A stretch of DNA of 64,000 nt from NCBI RefSeq assembly GCF_000306785.1, contig NC_017955.1:5332001-5396000 (forward strand), written 5' to 3'. The DNA is from Modestobacter italicus (GTDB lineage Bacteria; Actinomycetota; Actinomycetes; Mycobacteriales; Geodermatophilaceae). The translations under genes were made by a program, and so were the position numbers. Below, piece by piece: positions 1 to 7,961 of this stretch (position 1 is its first letter; every line of letters starts with the position of its first letter). The notes beneath the pieces were generated by a model. It was given only the letters and a program-made list of their open reading frames with translations. It did no database searches and had not been told where the DNA came from.

Positions 1-1189
1 CCAGGAAGACGCCGTCCCGGGTGAGCCCGGTGACCAGCAGCGTCTGCGGGTCGACCTCGCGGATGTACCAGAGCGTGGTCAGCAGCAGCCCGCGCTCGGT
101 GCGGGCGATCATCTCGGCCGGCGACGCGGTCGCCGTCCGGTCCTCGAGGACGAGGTTGTCCACCGCCGCGGTCGCCGGAGCACCCGTCCGCTGCGCCCAG
201 GCCCGCGGCCGGACCAGGTTGGTGAGCACGCCCTCGGAGATCCACTCGACCGCCGGGGTGGCCATGCCGTTGTCGAACACCGAGGCGCTGCCCGAGGAGC
301 CGCCGACCGCCTGGAACGGCGCGGTCTCCAGGCCGGGCGCCGCCGGGTCGCTGCGCAGGGTCAGCGGCAGCCGGGCCAGCCGGTCGCCGATCCGGTTGCC
401 GCCGCCGGGCCGGGCGAAGACGCTGCGCCCCTCGTCGGCGTCGCGGGCCCCCATCGACCAGTAGGCGACGACCATCAGGTCGCTGACCGTCGAGGGCGGC
501 AGCAGCGTCTCGTAGCGGCCGGCCGGCAGGTCGACCCGCCGCTGCGACCAGGCCATCTTCTGCTGCACCTCGGCGGCCAGGTCGGCGACCGAGACGTCGG
601 TGAAGTCGCGGGTGCCCACCCCGGCCCAGACCGACCGGCCGAAGTCGGTGCTCTTGCCGTTGAGCTCCACCCGGCCGGTGGGCTGGTCGTGCCGCAGCCG
701 CAGGCCGGTCGAGGTGCCCAGGTAGGTGGTCGCCAGCTGGTGCTCGGCGAACCCGAACAGCAGCTCCTCCCGGCCGCGGGCCTCGCCAAAGGCCTGGCCG
801 AGGGCGGGGGCGAACTCGGCGAAGACGTCGATCGAGGTCTCCGCCGCGTCGGCGTCCCAGTCACCGGCGCCCGGCGGCACCTCGCTGACCAGCGCCACGG
901 CGTCCTCGGCCGGCCCGGCGTCGCGGGCGGCCTGCTCGCTGGCCGCCACCAGCTCCGCGACGTCCGGGGTGCCGGTGCGGGCCACGGTGCCGGTGGCCAT
1001 CCCGGCGCCGCCGTCGACGAAGGAGATGACGACGACCTGCCGGGACCGCATCGCACCGTTGGTGGTCAGGCTGTTGCCGGCCCAGCGGAGGTTGGCCTCC
1101 GAGCTCTCGGTGACGTAGGTGACCTGCCCGTCGACGGTCGACGCGGCCAGCGCCCGCTCGACGATCTCCTGGGGTCGCAGCTGGGTCAT
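1..1189 (-). CDS. TldE/PmbA-type metalloprotease subunit (3' end outside window)
   Basis: Reading on the minus strand from the ATG at 1189 gives 396 codons without a stop up to the window edge, so the C-terminus is missing. The product starts MTQLRPQEIVERAL and continues with the TldD/PmbA fold. It lacks the HExxxH zinc motif, as expected for TldE (PmbA), the non-catalytic partner of TldD in a heterodimeric protease that degrades unfolded peptides and matures some ribosomal peptides. Its ATG overlaps the tldD stop (ATGA), so the two are translationally coupled in the order tldD-tldE. The family call rests on gene order and overall resemblance. The partnership is family knowledge. Confidence 0.85.
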   Translation of the reverse strand, partial: MTQLRPQEIVERALAASTVDGQVTYVTESSEANLRWAGNSLTTNGAMRSRQVVVISFVDGGAGMATGTVARTGTPDVAELVAASEQAARDAGPAEDAVALVSEVPPGAGDWDADAAETSIDVFAEFAPALGQAFGEARGREELLFGFAEHQLATTYLGTSTGLRLRHDQPTGRVELNGKSTDFGRSVWAGVGTRDFTDVSVADLAAEVQQKMAWSQRRVDLPAGRYETLLPPSTVSDLMVVAYWSMGARDADEGRSVFARPGGGNRIGDRLARLPLTLRSDPAAPGLETAPFQAVGGSSGSASVFDNGMATPAVEWISEGVLTNLVRPRAWAQRTGAPATAAVDNLVLEDRTATASPAEMIARTERGLLLTTLWYIREVDPQTLLVTGLTRDGVFL

Positions 1190-2709
1190 CGCCCACCCTC
1201 CTGCTTGGTGTTGAGGATGCTGATGCCCTCGAACAGCGCGGTCGGGCAGCCGTGACTGACCGGTGCGACCTGGCCGGGCTGGGCCTTGCCGCAGTTGAAC
1301 GCCCCGCCGAGCACGTAGGTCTGCGGGCCGCCGACCGCGGTCATCGAGCCCCAGAAGTCCGTCGTGGTCGCCTGGTAGGCGACGTCCCGGAGCTGACCGG
1401 TCAGCCGGCCGCCCTCGATTCGGTGGAACCGCTGCCCGGTGAACTGGAAGTTGTACCGCTGCATGTCGATCGACCAGCTGTTGTCCCCGACGACGTAGAT
1501 GCCGCGCTCGACCCCGGCGATGACCTCCTCGGTCGAGGGGCCGTCGGGCGTCGGCTGCAGCGACACGTTGGCCATCCGCTGCACCGGCACGTGCGCGGCC
1601 GAGTCGGCGAAGGAGCAGCCGTTGGACCGGGCCGACCCCGACTTCGAGGCCGTGTTCCGGTCGACCTGGTAGCCGACCAGCACGCCGTCGCGGACCAGGT
1701 CCCACTGCTGGGCCTCGACGCCCTCGTCGTCCCAGCCGACGGTGGACAGGCCGTGCTCGGCGGTGCGGTCACCGGTGACGTGCATCAGCGGCGAGCCGTA
1801 CTGCAGGGTGCCCAGCTTGTCGGGGGTGGCGAAGGAGGTGCCGGCGTAGGCCGCCTCGTAGCCCAGCGCCCGGTCCAGCTCGGTGGCGTGGCCGATGGAC
1901 TCGTGGATGGTCAGCCACAGGTTCGAGGGGTCGACGACCAGGTCGTACCGGCCGGCCTCGACCGAGGGGGCGGCGACCTTCTCCCGCAGCAGCTCCGGGA
2001 TCTCGGCGAGCTCGCCGCGCCAGTCCCAGCCGCCGTCGGCCGCGGACCCGGTCAGGAACTCCCAGCCCCGGCCGACCGGTGGGGCGAGCGTGCGCATCGA
2101 CTCGAAGGTGCCGGTGGCCCGGTCGACGGTGAGCGCGGTGAACTCCGGGTGCACCCGCACCCGCTGCTGGCGGGTCCGGGTGCCGGCCGTGTCGGCGTAG
2201 AACTTCTGCTCCTTGACCGCCATGAAGCTGGTCTGCACGTGCTCCACGCCGTCGGCGGCCAGCAGCTGCTCGGACAGCTCGGTGAGCAGGCCGGTCTTCT
2301 CCGCGTCCGGGACGGCGAACGGGTCGACGTCGTAGGCAGACACCCACTGCCCGTCGTGCACCGGCTCGGGGGCCAGCTCGACGCGGTCGGTGTTCATCGC
2401 GGCCGACACCTGCGCGACGGCGACCGCCTCCTCGGCGAGCCGGACCGCCTCCGCCGCGGTGAGCACGACGCCGGCGGCGAACCCCCAGGTGCCCTCGTGG
2501 ACGACGCGGACGGCGAGCCCGAGGTCCTCCCCGTCGCCCAGCGCCTCCAGCCGCGCGTCGCGCAGCCGGACGCTCTGCGTGCGGATCCGCTCGACCCGCA
2601 GGTCGGCGTGCTCGCACCCCAGGTCGACCGCCCGGGTCAGCGCCGCGTCGGCGAGCGCGGAGAGCGGGAGGGCGAGGAAGGACTCGTCGACGGAACGGGT
2701 CTGTGCCAC
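1186..2709 (-). CDS. tldD: TldD family zinc metalloprotease
   Basis: This 507-residue protein is of normal length for TldD. The zinc-binding HESIGH motif lies at about residues 269-274, followed by the conserved region around TELDRALGYEAAYAG, and conserved Cys residues occur near the C-terminus (FNCGKAQPGQ). TldD is the catalytic subunit of the cytosolic TldD/TldE protease. It is first in a two-gene unit with tldE. Overlapping long ORFs on the opposite strand and in other frames are shadows. A role in maturing the mycofactocin peptide of this window is conceivable only as speculation, since MftE is the recognised peptidase of that pathway. Confidence 0.93.
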   Translation of the reverse strand: MAQTRSVDESFLALPLSALADAALTRAVDLGCEHADLRVERIRTQSVRLRDARLEALGDGEDLGLAVRVVHEGTWGFAAGVVLTAAEAVRLAEEAVAVAQVSAAMNTDRVELAPEPVHDGQWVSAYDVDPFAVPDAEKTGLLTELSEQLLAADGVEHVQTSFMAVKEQKFYADTAGTRTRQQRVRVHPEFTALTVDRATGTFESMRTLAPPVGRGWEFLTGSAADGGWDWRGELAEIPELLREKVAAPSVEAGRYDLVVDPSNLWLTIHESIGHATELDRALGYEAAYAGTSFATPDKLGTLQYGSPLMHVTGDRTAEHGLSTVGWDDEGVEAQQWDLVRDGVLVGYQVDRNTASKSGSARSNGCSFADSAAHVPVQRMANVSLQPTPDGPSTEEVIAGVERGIYVVGDNSWSIDMQRYNFQFTGQRFHRIEGGRLTGQLRDVAYQATTTDFWGSMTAVGGPQTYVLGGAFNCGKAQPGQVAPVSHGCPTALFEGISILNTKQEGGR

Positions 2710-2828
2710 GCCCCATGTCTACCAGGCACCCCCCGATGACGGCGACGCCGTTGCTGAGCCCGGCTACAGACCGACGACCGGACGCCGACGGGCGGCGGAG
2801 CCGGGCGCGGGTCAGGCAGGCGCTCGGG

Positions 2829-4697
2829 CTAGCCGAGCTCGCTGTCGATCCAGCACCAGCGCCAAGCCTCGTCCGGCTCGGCGCTGACGACGACCGGGTG
2901 CCCCTCCGCGCCGAAGTGCGCGCGGGAGTGCCGGCGCGGCGAGGAGTCGCAGCAGCCGACGTGGCCGCAGGTCAGGCAGGTGCGCAAGTGCACCCAGGTC
3001 GTCCCCTCACGCAGGCAGTCCTCGCAGGCCTGCTCGGGGTGCGCGACCCCCACCGGCGCCAGCCGCAGGTGCGCGCAGCGCTCGTCGCTGGGCCGGGGGG
3101 CCAGCGGGCGCTCGCGGTCCAGCGACTCCAGCTCCTCGTGCCGGTCGAGCAGCGACTCCTCGACGTCGATGGCGTTGAGCGCGGCCTCCAGCACCTCCGC
3201 CGGGGCGGTGCCGGCGTCGCGGGCGCGCACCACGACGTCCCGCTCGGCGGCGAGCATCGCCATCCGCAGCCGCGCGTAGATGCTCGACGGCGTCTGCTGG
3301 TCGGCCAGCGGCCGGCCCAGCCGCTCCCAGGTGGCGTGCGAGCGCGCGATGGACCGGTCGCGCAGCCGGTCGACGACGCCCTCGGGCTCCTCGCCGGTGG
3401 TCAGCTCGCCCAGCCGCTGCAGCCCGGCGGCGTTGGCGGCGTCGCCGATCACCGCAGCCTGCAGCGCGTCCTCGGCCGGGTCCGGCGGCGGCAGGCCGAC
3501 CCGGCGGACCAGCCAGGGCAGCGTCGAGCCCTGCACCAGCAGGCTGCCGACGACGACGGTGAACGCCGCGAGCAGCAGCACCTCCCGGTTCGGCAGGTCC
3601 TCGGGCAGCACCTGGGCCGCGGCGAGGGTGACCACGCCGCGCATGCCCGCCCAGGAGACCAGCCCGGCGACCGCGGGGCTCCACGCCTGGCGGCGCATCG
3701 CGGGCGTCCCGACGGAGAGGGCGCCGGCCAGCCCGAAGACGAACGCGAAGCGCACCACCACGGTGGCCACCAGCACCCCGGCGCAGACCAGGGCGATCCG
3801 GCCCGCGCCCAGGCCGCTGTCCGAGGCGCCGGAGAGCAGGCCGGGCAGCTGCAGGCCGATGAGCAGGAACACGCTGTTCTCCAGCACGAAGGCGACGGTG
3901 CGCCAGGTGACCGCCTCGGTGACCCGCGCGGTCGCCGTCTGCACCTTCGGGGAGACGTGCGCCAGCGCCAGGCCGGTGACGACCGTGGCCAGCACCCCCG
4001 ACGCGTGCACCTCTTCCGCGGCCAGGAACGCCAGGTAGGGGGCGACGAAGGAGACCAGGGTGTCCAGCACCGGGTCCTGCACCCGGGCCCGGACGACGGC
4101 GAGCACCGCGGCGACCACGCCGCCGACGAGCACCGCGCCCACGACCGCCCAGACGAACTCGCCGGCGACCTCCAGCGGCGAGGGCTCCGAGGTCAGCGCG
4201 GAGACCGCGACGCTCAGCGCGATCAGCGCCGCGGCGTCGTTGACCAGGCTCTCGTGCTCCAGCAGGGTCGCCACCCGCCGGGGCAGACCCAGCCGGCGGC
4301 CGATCGCCGAGGCCGCGATCGCGTCCGGTGGCGCGACGACCGCGCCCAGCGCCAGGGCGGCCGCGAGGGCCACGCCGGGCAGCAGCAACCAGGTGACCCA
4401 GCCGACGAACAGCGTGGTGACGACGACGAGCACCACCGACATCGAGAAGATGCTGGCCTTGTTGTGCTTGAAGTCGAACAGCGACGTCCGGGCCGTCGTG
4501 GCGTACAGCAGCGGCGGGAGCAGCGCGAAGAGCACCACGTCCGGGTCCAGCTGCACGTCCGGCACGTGCGGCAGGTACGACGCCGCGGCGCCGGCCACCA
4601 CGAGCACCAGCGGGGTCGGCCAGCCGAACCGGTTGCACAGGCCGGCGACCACGCCGACGGCGATCACCAGCGCGACCAGCTCGGCGGTCAGCTCCAC
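2829..4697 (-). CDS. CPA1-type Na+/H+ antiporter with C-terminal UBP zinc finger
   Basis: The protein has 622 residues. About the first 400 form a dozen hydrophobic segments of the monovalent cation:proton antiporter-1 (NhaP-like) fold, including APPDAIAASAIG and the conserved LLEHESLVNDAAALI. A charged helical region of about 120 residues follows. The last 80 or so residues carry a UBP-type zinc finger (CxxC pairs in EQACEDC and CLTCGHVGCCDSS, with HSRAH and GH further on). The antiporter part should exchange Na+ for H+ at the cytoplasmic membrane for pH and salt homeostasis. The zinc finger is probably cytosolic and regulatory; its ligand in bacteria is unknown. A closely similar stand-alone finger is encoded just upstream. 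Confidence 0.92.
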   Translation of the reverse strand: MELTAELVALVIAVGVVAGLCNRFGWPTPLVLVVAGAAASYLPHVPDVQLDPDVVLFALLPPLLYATTARTSLFDFKHNKASIFSMSVVLVVVTTLFVGWVTWLLLPGVALAAALALGAVVAPPDAIAASAIGRRLGLPRRVATLLEHESLVNDAAALIALSVAVSALTSEPSPLEVAGEFVWAVVGAVLVGGVVAAVLAVVRARVQDPVLDTLVSFVAPYLAFLAAEEVHASGVLATVVTGLALAHVSPKVQTATARVTEAVTWRTVAFVLENSVFLLIGLQLPGLLSGASDSGLGAGRIALVCAGVLVATVVVRFAFVFGLAGALSVGTPAMRRQAWSPAVAGLVSWAGMRGVVTLAAAQVLPEDLPNREVLLLAAFTVVVGSLLVQGSTLPWLVRRVGLPPPDPAEDALQAAVIGDAANAAGLQRLGELTTGEEPEGVVDRLRDRSIARSHATWERLGRPLADQQTPSSIYARLRMAMLAAERDVVVRARDAGTAPAEVLEAALNAIDVEESLLDRHEELESLDRERPLAPRPSDERCAHLRLAPVGVAHPEQACEDCLREGTTWVHLRTCLTCGHVGCCDSSPRRHSRAHFGAEGHPVVVSAEPDEAWRWCWIDSELG

Positions 4698-4728
4698 GGC
4701 TGCGTCGTCCCCACGGACGCCGATCCTG

Positions 4729-5067
4729 TCAGTGCAGGTGCCTCGCCCAGTCGGCAGGCACCCGGCCGGCGGGGCCCGGCACCGGCTGCGCCGCCGGGTG
4801 TGCGGTCGGGGCGGCGAGCTCCGGCCCGTCGGCGAACTCGCCGGCCACGTAGTCCCAGAACCAACCCTCCCCGGGCTCGAAGCTCTGCACGACCCGGTGC
4901 CCGGAGGCGTGCGCGTGCGCGGTCGCGTGCTGGTTGGGCGAGGAGTCGCAGCAGCCGACGTGCCCGCAGGCCGCGCACCGGCGCAGGTGCAGCCACCACG
5001 CGCCGCTGGCCTCGCACTCGACGCACCCGGTCCCGCTGGGTGGGACGGTCGGGTCGATCTGGTCCAT
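4729..5067 (-). CDS. Stand-alone UBP-type zinc finger protein
   Basis: This is a 112-residue soluble protein made almost entirely of one UBP-type zinc finger: CVECEASGAWWLHLRRCAACGHVGCCDSS, then H..AHAHASGHRVVQSFEPGE. The Cys/His pattern closely matches the C-terminal domain of the neighbouring antiporter. The ATG at 5067 was chosen because AGGAGG stands a few bases upstream; an in-frame start at 5109 lacks such a site. The gene ends 31 bases before the antiporter start, so the two are likely co-transcribed. In eukaryotes such fingers bind the ubiquitin C-terminus. The bacterial role is unknown, and a regulatory role for the antiporter is inference. Confidence 0.85.
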   Translation of the reverse strand: MDQIDPTVPPSGTGCVECEASGAWWLHLRRCAACGHVGCCDSSPNQHATAHAHASGHRVVQSFEPGEGWFWDYVAGEFADGPELAAPTAHPAAQPVPGPAGRVPADWARHLH

Positions 5068-5135
5068 GGGTGCTCCTCCTGGGTCGATGCGCGCCGCCGT
5101 GAGTCTCACCCAGCGGCGGCTCCTGGCGGAAGCGG

Positions 5136-5885
5136 TCAGGCCTGGTCCTCGCCGCCGTCGAGCACCAGCTCGTTGCCGGTCATGAAGCTGCTCTGGTCCG
5201 AGGCGAGGAACAACGCGCCGGCCGCGATCTCCGACGTGTGCGCGACCCGCTTCAGCGGGATGCCGGCGGCCATCCCCTGCAGCATCTGCTGGGCCGCGGC
5301 CGAGTCGGGGGCGAGCGCGACCAGCCCCGGCGTCTCGGTCGGGCCGGGGACCAGGGTGTTGACCCGGATGCCGCGGCCGGCGAGCTCCACCGCCCAGGTC
5401 TTGGTGAACGAGTGCAGGGCGGCCTTGGAGGCCCCGTAGACGCTGAAGGACGGCGTCCCGTGCAGGGTGGCGGTGGACCCGGCGAGCACGATCGAGGCGC
5501 CGTCGTTGAGCAGCGGCAGCGCCCCCTGCACGGTGAACAGGGTGCCGCGGACGTTGGTGTCGAAGGTGTCGGCGTAGTGCTCCGGGGTGATCTCGCCGAG
5601 CGCGGCGAACTCGCCGCCGCCGGCGTTGGCGAAGACGACGTCCAGGCCGCGGCCGGCCGCCGCGATCTCCGCGAACAACCGGTCGAGGTCGGCCAGGTCG
5701 CTGACGTCGCTCTGCACGCCCACCGCGCCGGAGCCGATCGCGGCGACCGCCTCGTCGAGGGCGTCCTTGCGGCGCCCGGTCACGAACACGTGCGCGCCCT
5801 CCGCGGCGAACCGCTGCGCCGCGGCCAGCCCGATCCCGGAGGTCGCGCCGGTCACCAGTGCCGTCTTGCCGTCGAGCTGTCCCAT
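5136..5885 (-). CDS. SDR family oxidoreductase
   Basis: This is a 249-residue classical short-chain dehydrogenase. The cofactor motif TGATSGIG is near residue 14, NAGGG near residue 85, a catalytic Ser in the AGSTATLHG segment, and YGASK as the active-site Tyr/Lys pair. It ends with the usual TGNELVLDGG. The start at 5885 has GAGGAG upstream; reading further upstream would run into the operator palindrome at 5944. Substrate unknown. The gene lies downstream of the alpha/beta hydrolase and SnoaL-like genes but has its own copy of the TGACATGTCA palindrome 59 bases before its start, so it is probably controlled by the MarR protein encoded at 7411. Confidence 0.9.
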   Translation of the reverse strand: MGQLDGKTALVTGATSGIGLAAAQRFAAEGAHVFVTGRRKDALDEAVAAIGSGAVGVQSDVSDLADLDRLFAEIAAAGRGLDVVFANAGGGEFAALGEITPEHYADTFDTNVRGTLFTVQGALPLLNDGASIVLAGSTATLHGTPSFSVYGASKAALHSFTKTWAVELAGRGIRVNTLVPGPTETPGLVALAPDSAAAQQMLQGMAAGIPLKRVAHTSEIAAGALFLASDQSSFMTGNELVLDGGEDQA

Positions 5886-5943
5886 CGTGGGCTCCTCAGC
5901 CTCCGGCGGTGCTCGGTCACACCGCTCGGTGGCTACAACAGAA

Positions 5944-5953
5944 TGACATGTCA
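5944..5953. promoter_or_regulatory. Candidate MarR operator, copy 1
   Basis: A perfect 10-bp palindrome TGACATGTCA lies 59 bases upstream of the SDR start. The identical sequence with the same flanking CG recurs at 7407-7416, where it overlaps the start codon of the MarR gene. Two identical palindromes in front of co-located genes are typical of an autoregulated local repressor. The assignment to this MarR protein is inference. Confidence 0.6.
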
Positions 5954-6011
5954 CGTATTCCAGGTCGGGACGACGGCGGCGGGGACGCAGGTCAGCGCCC
6001 CCGCCGCGGCG

Positions 6012-6365
6012 TCACGCGTCGAGCGCGGTCCAGAGCCGGGCGATCCGGCCGTCGACGACCTGGGCGACGTCCAGGCCGCCGAGCACCGGCTCGCCGCCGG
6101 GCGGCCCAAGCCGCTAGGACCGCATGCCCAGGTCGCCCACCCCGCGGAAGGAACCGACCGGCGTGAAGACCAGCCCCGGCCCCTGCGCCAGCAGCCCGGT
6201 CACCGTGGCCGCCAGCTCCTCCCGGCCGTGCACCTCGTGCTCGGCGTCGACGAACACGACGTCGGGGGCGAACACCTCGTCGATCGCGGCGGCCCGCCGG
6301 CCGGCGTCCGGCTCGTTGAAGACCTCGGCGACCATCCGGGCCAGCAGCTCCTCGGGGCCGGCCAT
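6012..6365 (-). pseudogene. SnoaL-like polyketide cyclase-fold gene interrupted by an in-frame amber codon
   Basis: The reading frame from the ATG at 6365 encodes a SnoaL-like (NTF2-fold) protein for 83 codons and then meets TAG at 6114-6116. The same frame continues for another 33 codons to TGA at 6012 and reads like the normal end of the family: RLGPPGGEP, then GGLDVAQVVDGRIARLWTALD. One base change (TGG to TAG) explains the break, so the ancestral protein would be 117 residues. The start overlaps the stop of the upstream hydrolase (TGATG). It may be a recent pseudogene or a sequencing error; a functional 83-residue product is unlikely because the last strand of the fold is lost. Confidence 0.8.
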
Positions 6366-7330
6366 CAGTCGGTCCCGAGCACGCCGCGCAGGAACGCGAT
6401 GCCCTGGTTGATCGCGGCCTCGGCGGCGAAGGTGTGCCGCAGCGGCTGGAGGCCGACGAAGTCGTGGATGATCCCGCCGTAGCGGACCGCCGTCACCGGC
6501 ACGCCGGCGGCGCGCAGCTTGGCGGCGTAGGCCTCACCCTCGTCGCGCAGCACGTCGGCCTCGCCCACGACGACCAGCGCCTGCGGCAGCCCGGCGAGCT
6601 CGTCGGTGGTGGCCCGCAGCGGGGAGGCGGTGATCTCGGCCCGCTGGGCCTCGTCGGTCGTGTACTGGTCCCAGAACCACTGCATGCCCTCGCGGGCGAG
6701 GAAGTAGCCGGTGGCGAACTGCTCGTAGGAGCCGGTGTCGAACGCGGCGTTCGTGACCGGGTAGTAGAGCAGCTGGCCCTGGAACTCCACACCGCCGCGC
6801 TGCTTGGCCAGGATCGTGGTGACGGTGGCCATGTTGCCGCCGACCGAGTCGCCGGCCACGGCCAGCCGCGCCGGGTCCAGGCCGTTCTCGGGGCCGTTCA
6901 TCGCGATCCAGTCGGCGACCGCCCAGACCTGCTCGACCTGGGTCGGGTACTGGTGCTCCGGGGCGAGGTCGTAGTCGGGGAAGACCACGGCGGCCTGCGT
7001 GCCGACGGCGATCTCGCGGACCAGCCGGTCGTGGGTGACCGGGCCGCCGAACACCCAGCCCAGGCCGTGGACGTAGAGCACGACCGGCAGCGGGCCGGTG
7101 GCGCCCTTCGGCCGGACGATGCGCACCCGCACCTCACCGGTCGGGCCACCGGGGACGACGAGGTCCTCGACGTCGGCGGCCAGCAGCACCGGCGGCGGGT
7201 CGGTCTGCACCCCGATCGCGACCTCGCGGCCCTTCTCGGGGGTGAGCTGGTACAGGAACGGCGGGGTGGAGTTCGCGTCGGCGAAGGCCTGCGCGGCCTC
7301 CTCCAGCACGGGGCGGACGGGTTCGGACAC
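6365..7330 (-). CDS. Alpha/beta hydrolase of the HSL-like (esterase/lipase) family
   Basis: This 321-residue hydrolase shows the nucleophile elbow GDSVGGN, a catalytic Asp in the VVVGEADVLRDEG region and a His in IIHDFVG. The oxyanion-hole motif, usually HGGG, reads HGLGWVFGG here, an unusual form. Such enzymes cleave short-chain esters or carboxylic esters of xenobiotics in the cytosol. The GTG at 7330 was chosen because GGGAGG precedes it; the longer in-frame ATG start at 7417 lies inside the operator palindrome. It is first in a unit with the SnoaL-like gene and is divergent from marR. Confidence 0.88.
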   Translation of the reverse strand: MSEPVRPVLEEAAQAFADANSTPPFLYQLTPEKGREVAIGVQTDPPPVLLAADVEDLVVPGGPTGEVRVRIVRPKGATGPLPVVLYVHGLGWVFGGPVTHDRLVREIAVGTQAAVVFPDYDLAPEHQYPTQVEQVWAVADWIAMNGPENGLDPARLAVAGDSVGGNMATVTTILAKQRGGVEFQGQLLYYPVTNAAFDTGSYEQFATGYFLAREGMQWFWDQYTTDEAQRAEITASPLRATTDELAGLPQALVVVGEADVLRDEGEAYAAKLRAAGVPVTAVRYGGIIHDFVGLQPLRHTFAAEAAINQGIAFLRGVLGTD

Positions 7331-7406
7331 GGGTGCCTCCCGGCTCGGTTTCGACTGGACGGCGGCCGCGGTCGACACTGACGGGACCGTCGCAGAGGAA
7401 GCTACA

Positions 7407-7416
7407 TGACATGTCA
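7407..7416. promoter_or_regulatory. Candidate MarR operator, copy 2 (overlaps the marR start)
   Basis: The second copy of TGACATGTCA. The marR ATG at 7411 is inside the palindrome, and the divergent hydrolase starts 77 bases away on the other strand. A repressor bound here could block both transcription units and give autoregulation. Confidence 0.6.
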
Positions 7417-7944
7417 CGCACTCCGGACCGCCCTCCCGCCCCGCTCAGCCCCGAGCAGCAGGAGACCTGGTTCGCGTACATGCGGGTGATGCTGCGGCTG
7501 GGCTACGAGATGAACCGGCAGCTGCAGACCGACAGCGAGCTGTCCCTGCCGGACTACGACGTGCTCAACGCGCTGGCCGACTCCCCGGACGGCCGGCTGC
7601 AGCTCACCGCGCTGGCCACCCGGCTGGCCTGGGAGCGCAGCCGGCTGTCCCACCACCTGCAGCGGATGAGCGCCCGCGGACTGGTCGAGCGCAGCCCGTC
7701 GGCCACCGACCGGCGGGCCACCGACGCCGTCCTCACCGCCGCGGGCCGGGCGGCGCTGGCCGAGGCCACCCCCGGCCACGCGGACCTGGTCCGGCGGATG
7801 TTCTTCGACGGCCTGGACCCGGCCCTGCTCCCCCCGCTGCGGGCCGCGCTGGAGCAGGTGCACGAGCAGGTGCTCACCCACGGCACGCTGCCGCGCCCCG
7901 GTCAGCCGCAGCGGCGGCTGCCGGGGTTGGCGGCCGCGGACTGA
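7411..7944 (+). CDS. MarR family transcriptional regulator
   Basis: This is a 177-residue winged-helix regulator. The recognition region is LQLTALATRLAWERSRLSHHLQRM at roughly residues 63-86, followed by the MarR wing signature GLVERSPSATDRRATDAVLTAAGRAAL. MarR dimers bind palindromes and are usually released by phenolic or other small ligands. The start at 7411 is supported by GAGGA about 13 bases upstream. It is divergent from the hydrolase operon, and the shared palindromes suggest it controls that operon, the SDR gene and itself. The ligand cannot be told from sequence. Confidence 0.92.
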   Translation: MSRTPDRPPAPLSPEQQETWFAYMRVMLRLGYEMNRQLQTDSELSLPDYDVLNALADSPDGRLQLTALATRLAWERSRLSHHLQRMSARGLVERSPSATDRRATDAVLTAAGRAALAEATPGHADLVRRMFFDGLDPALLPPLRAALEQVHEQVLTHGTLPRPGQPQRRLPGLAAAD

Positions 7945-7961
7945 GGGGTACCCGCCGCGGC

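Noticed and set aside
2703-5102. Very long plus-strand ORF (799 codons) opposite the antiporter gene
   Set aside because: It has biased composition (Arg, Gln, Gly, His), no domain, and lies antisense to clear coding genes. Such shadow frames are expected at this GC content and recur throughout the window.
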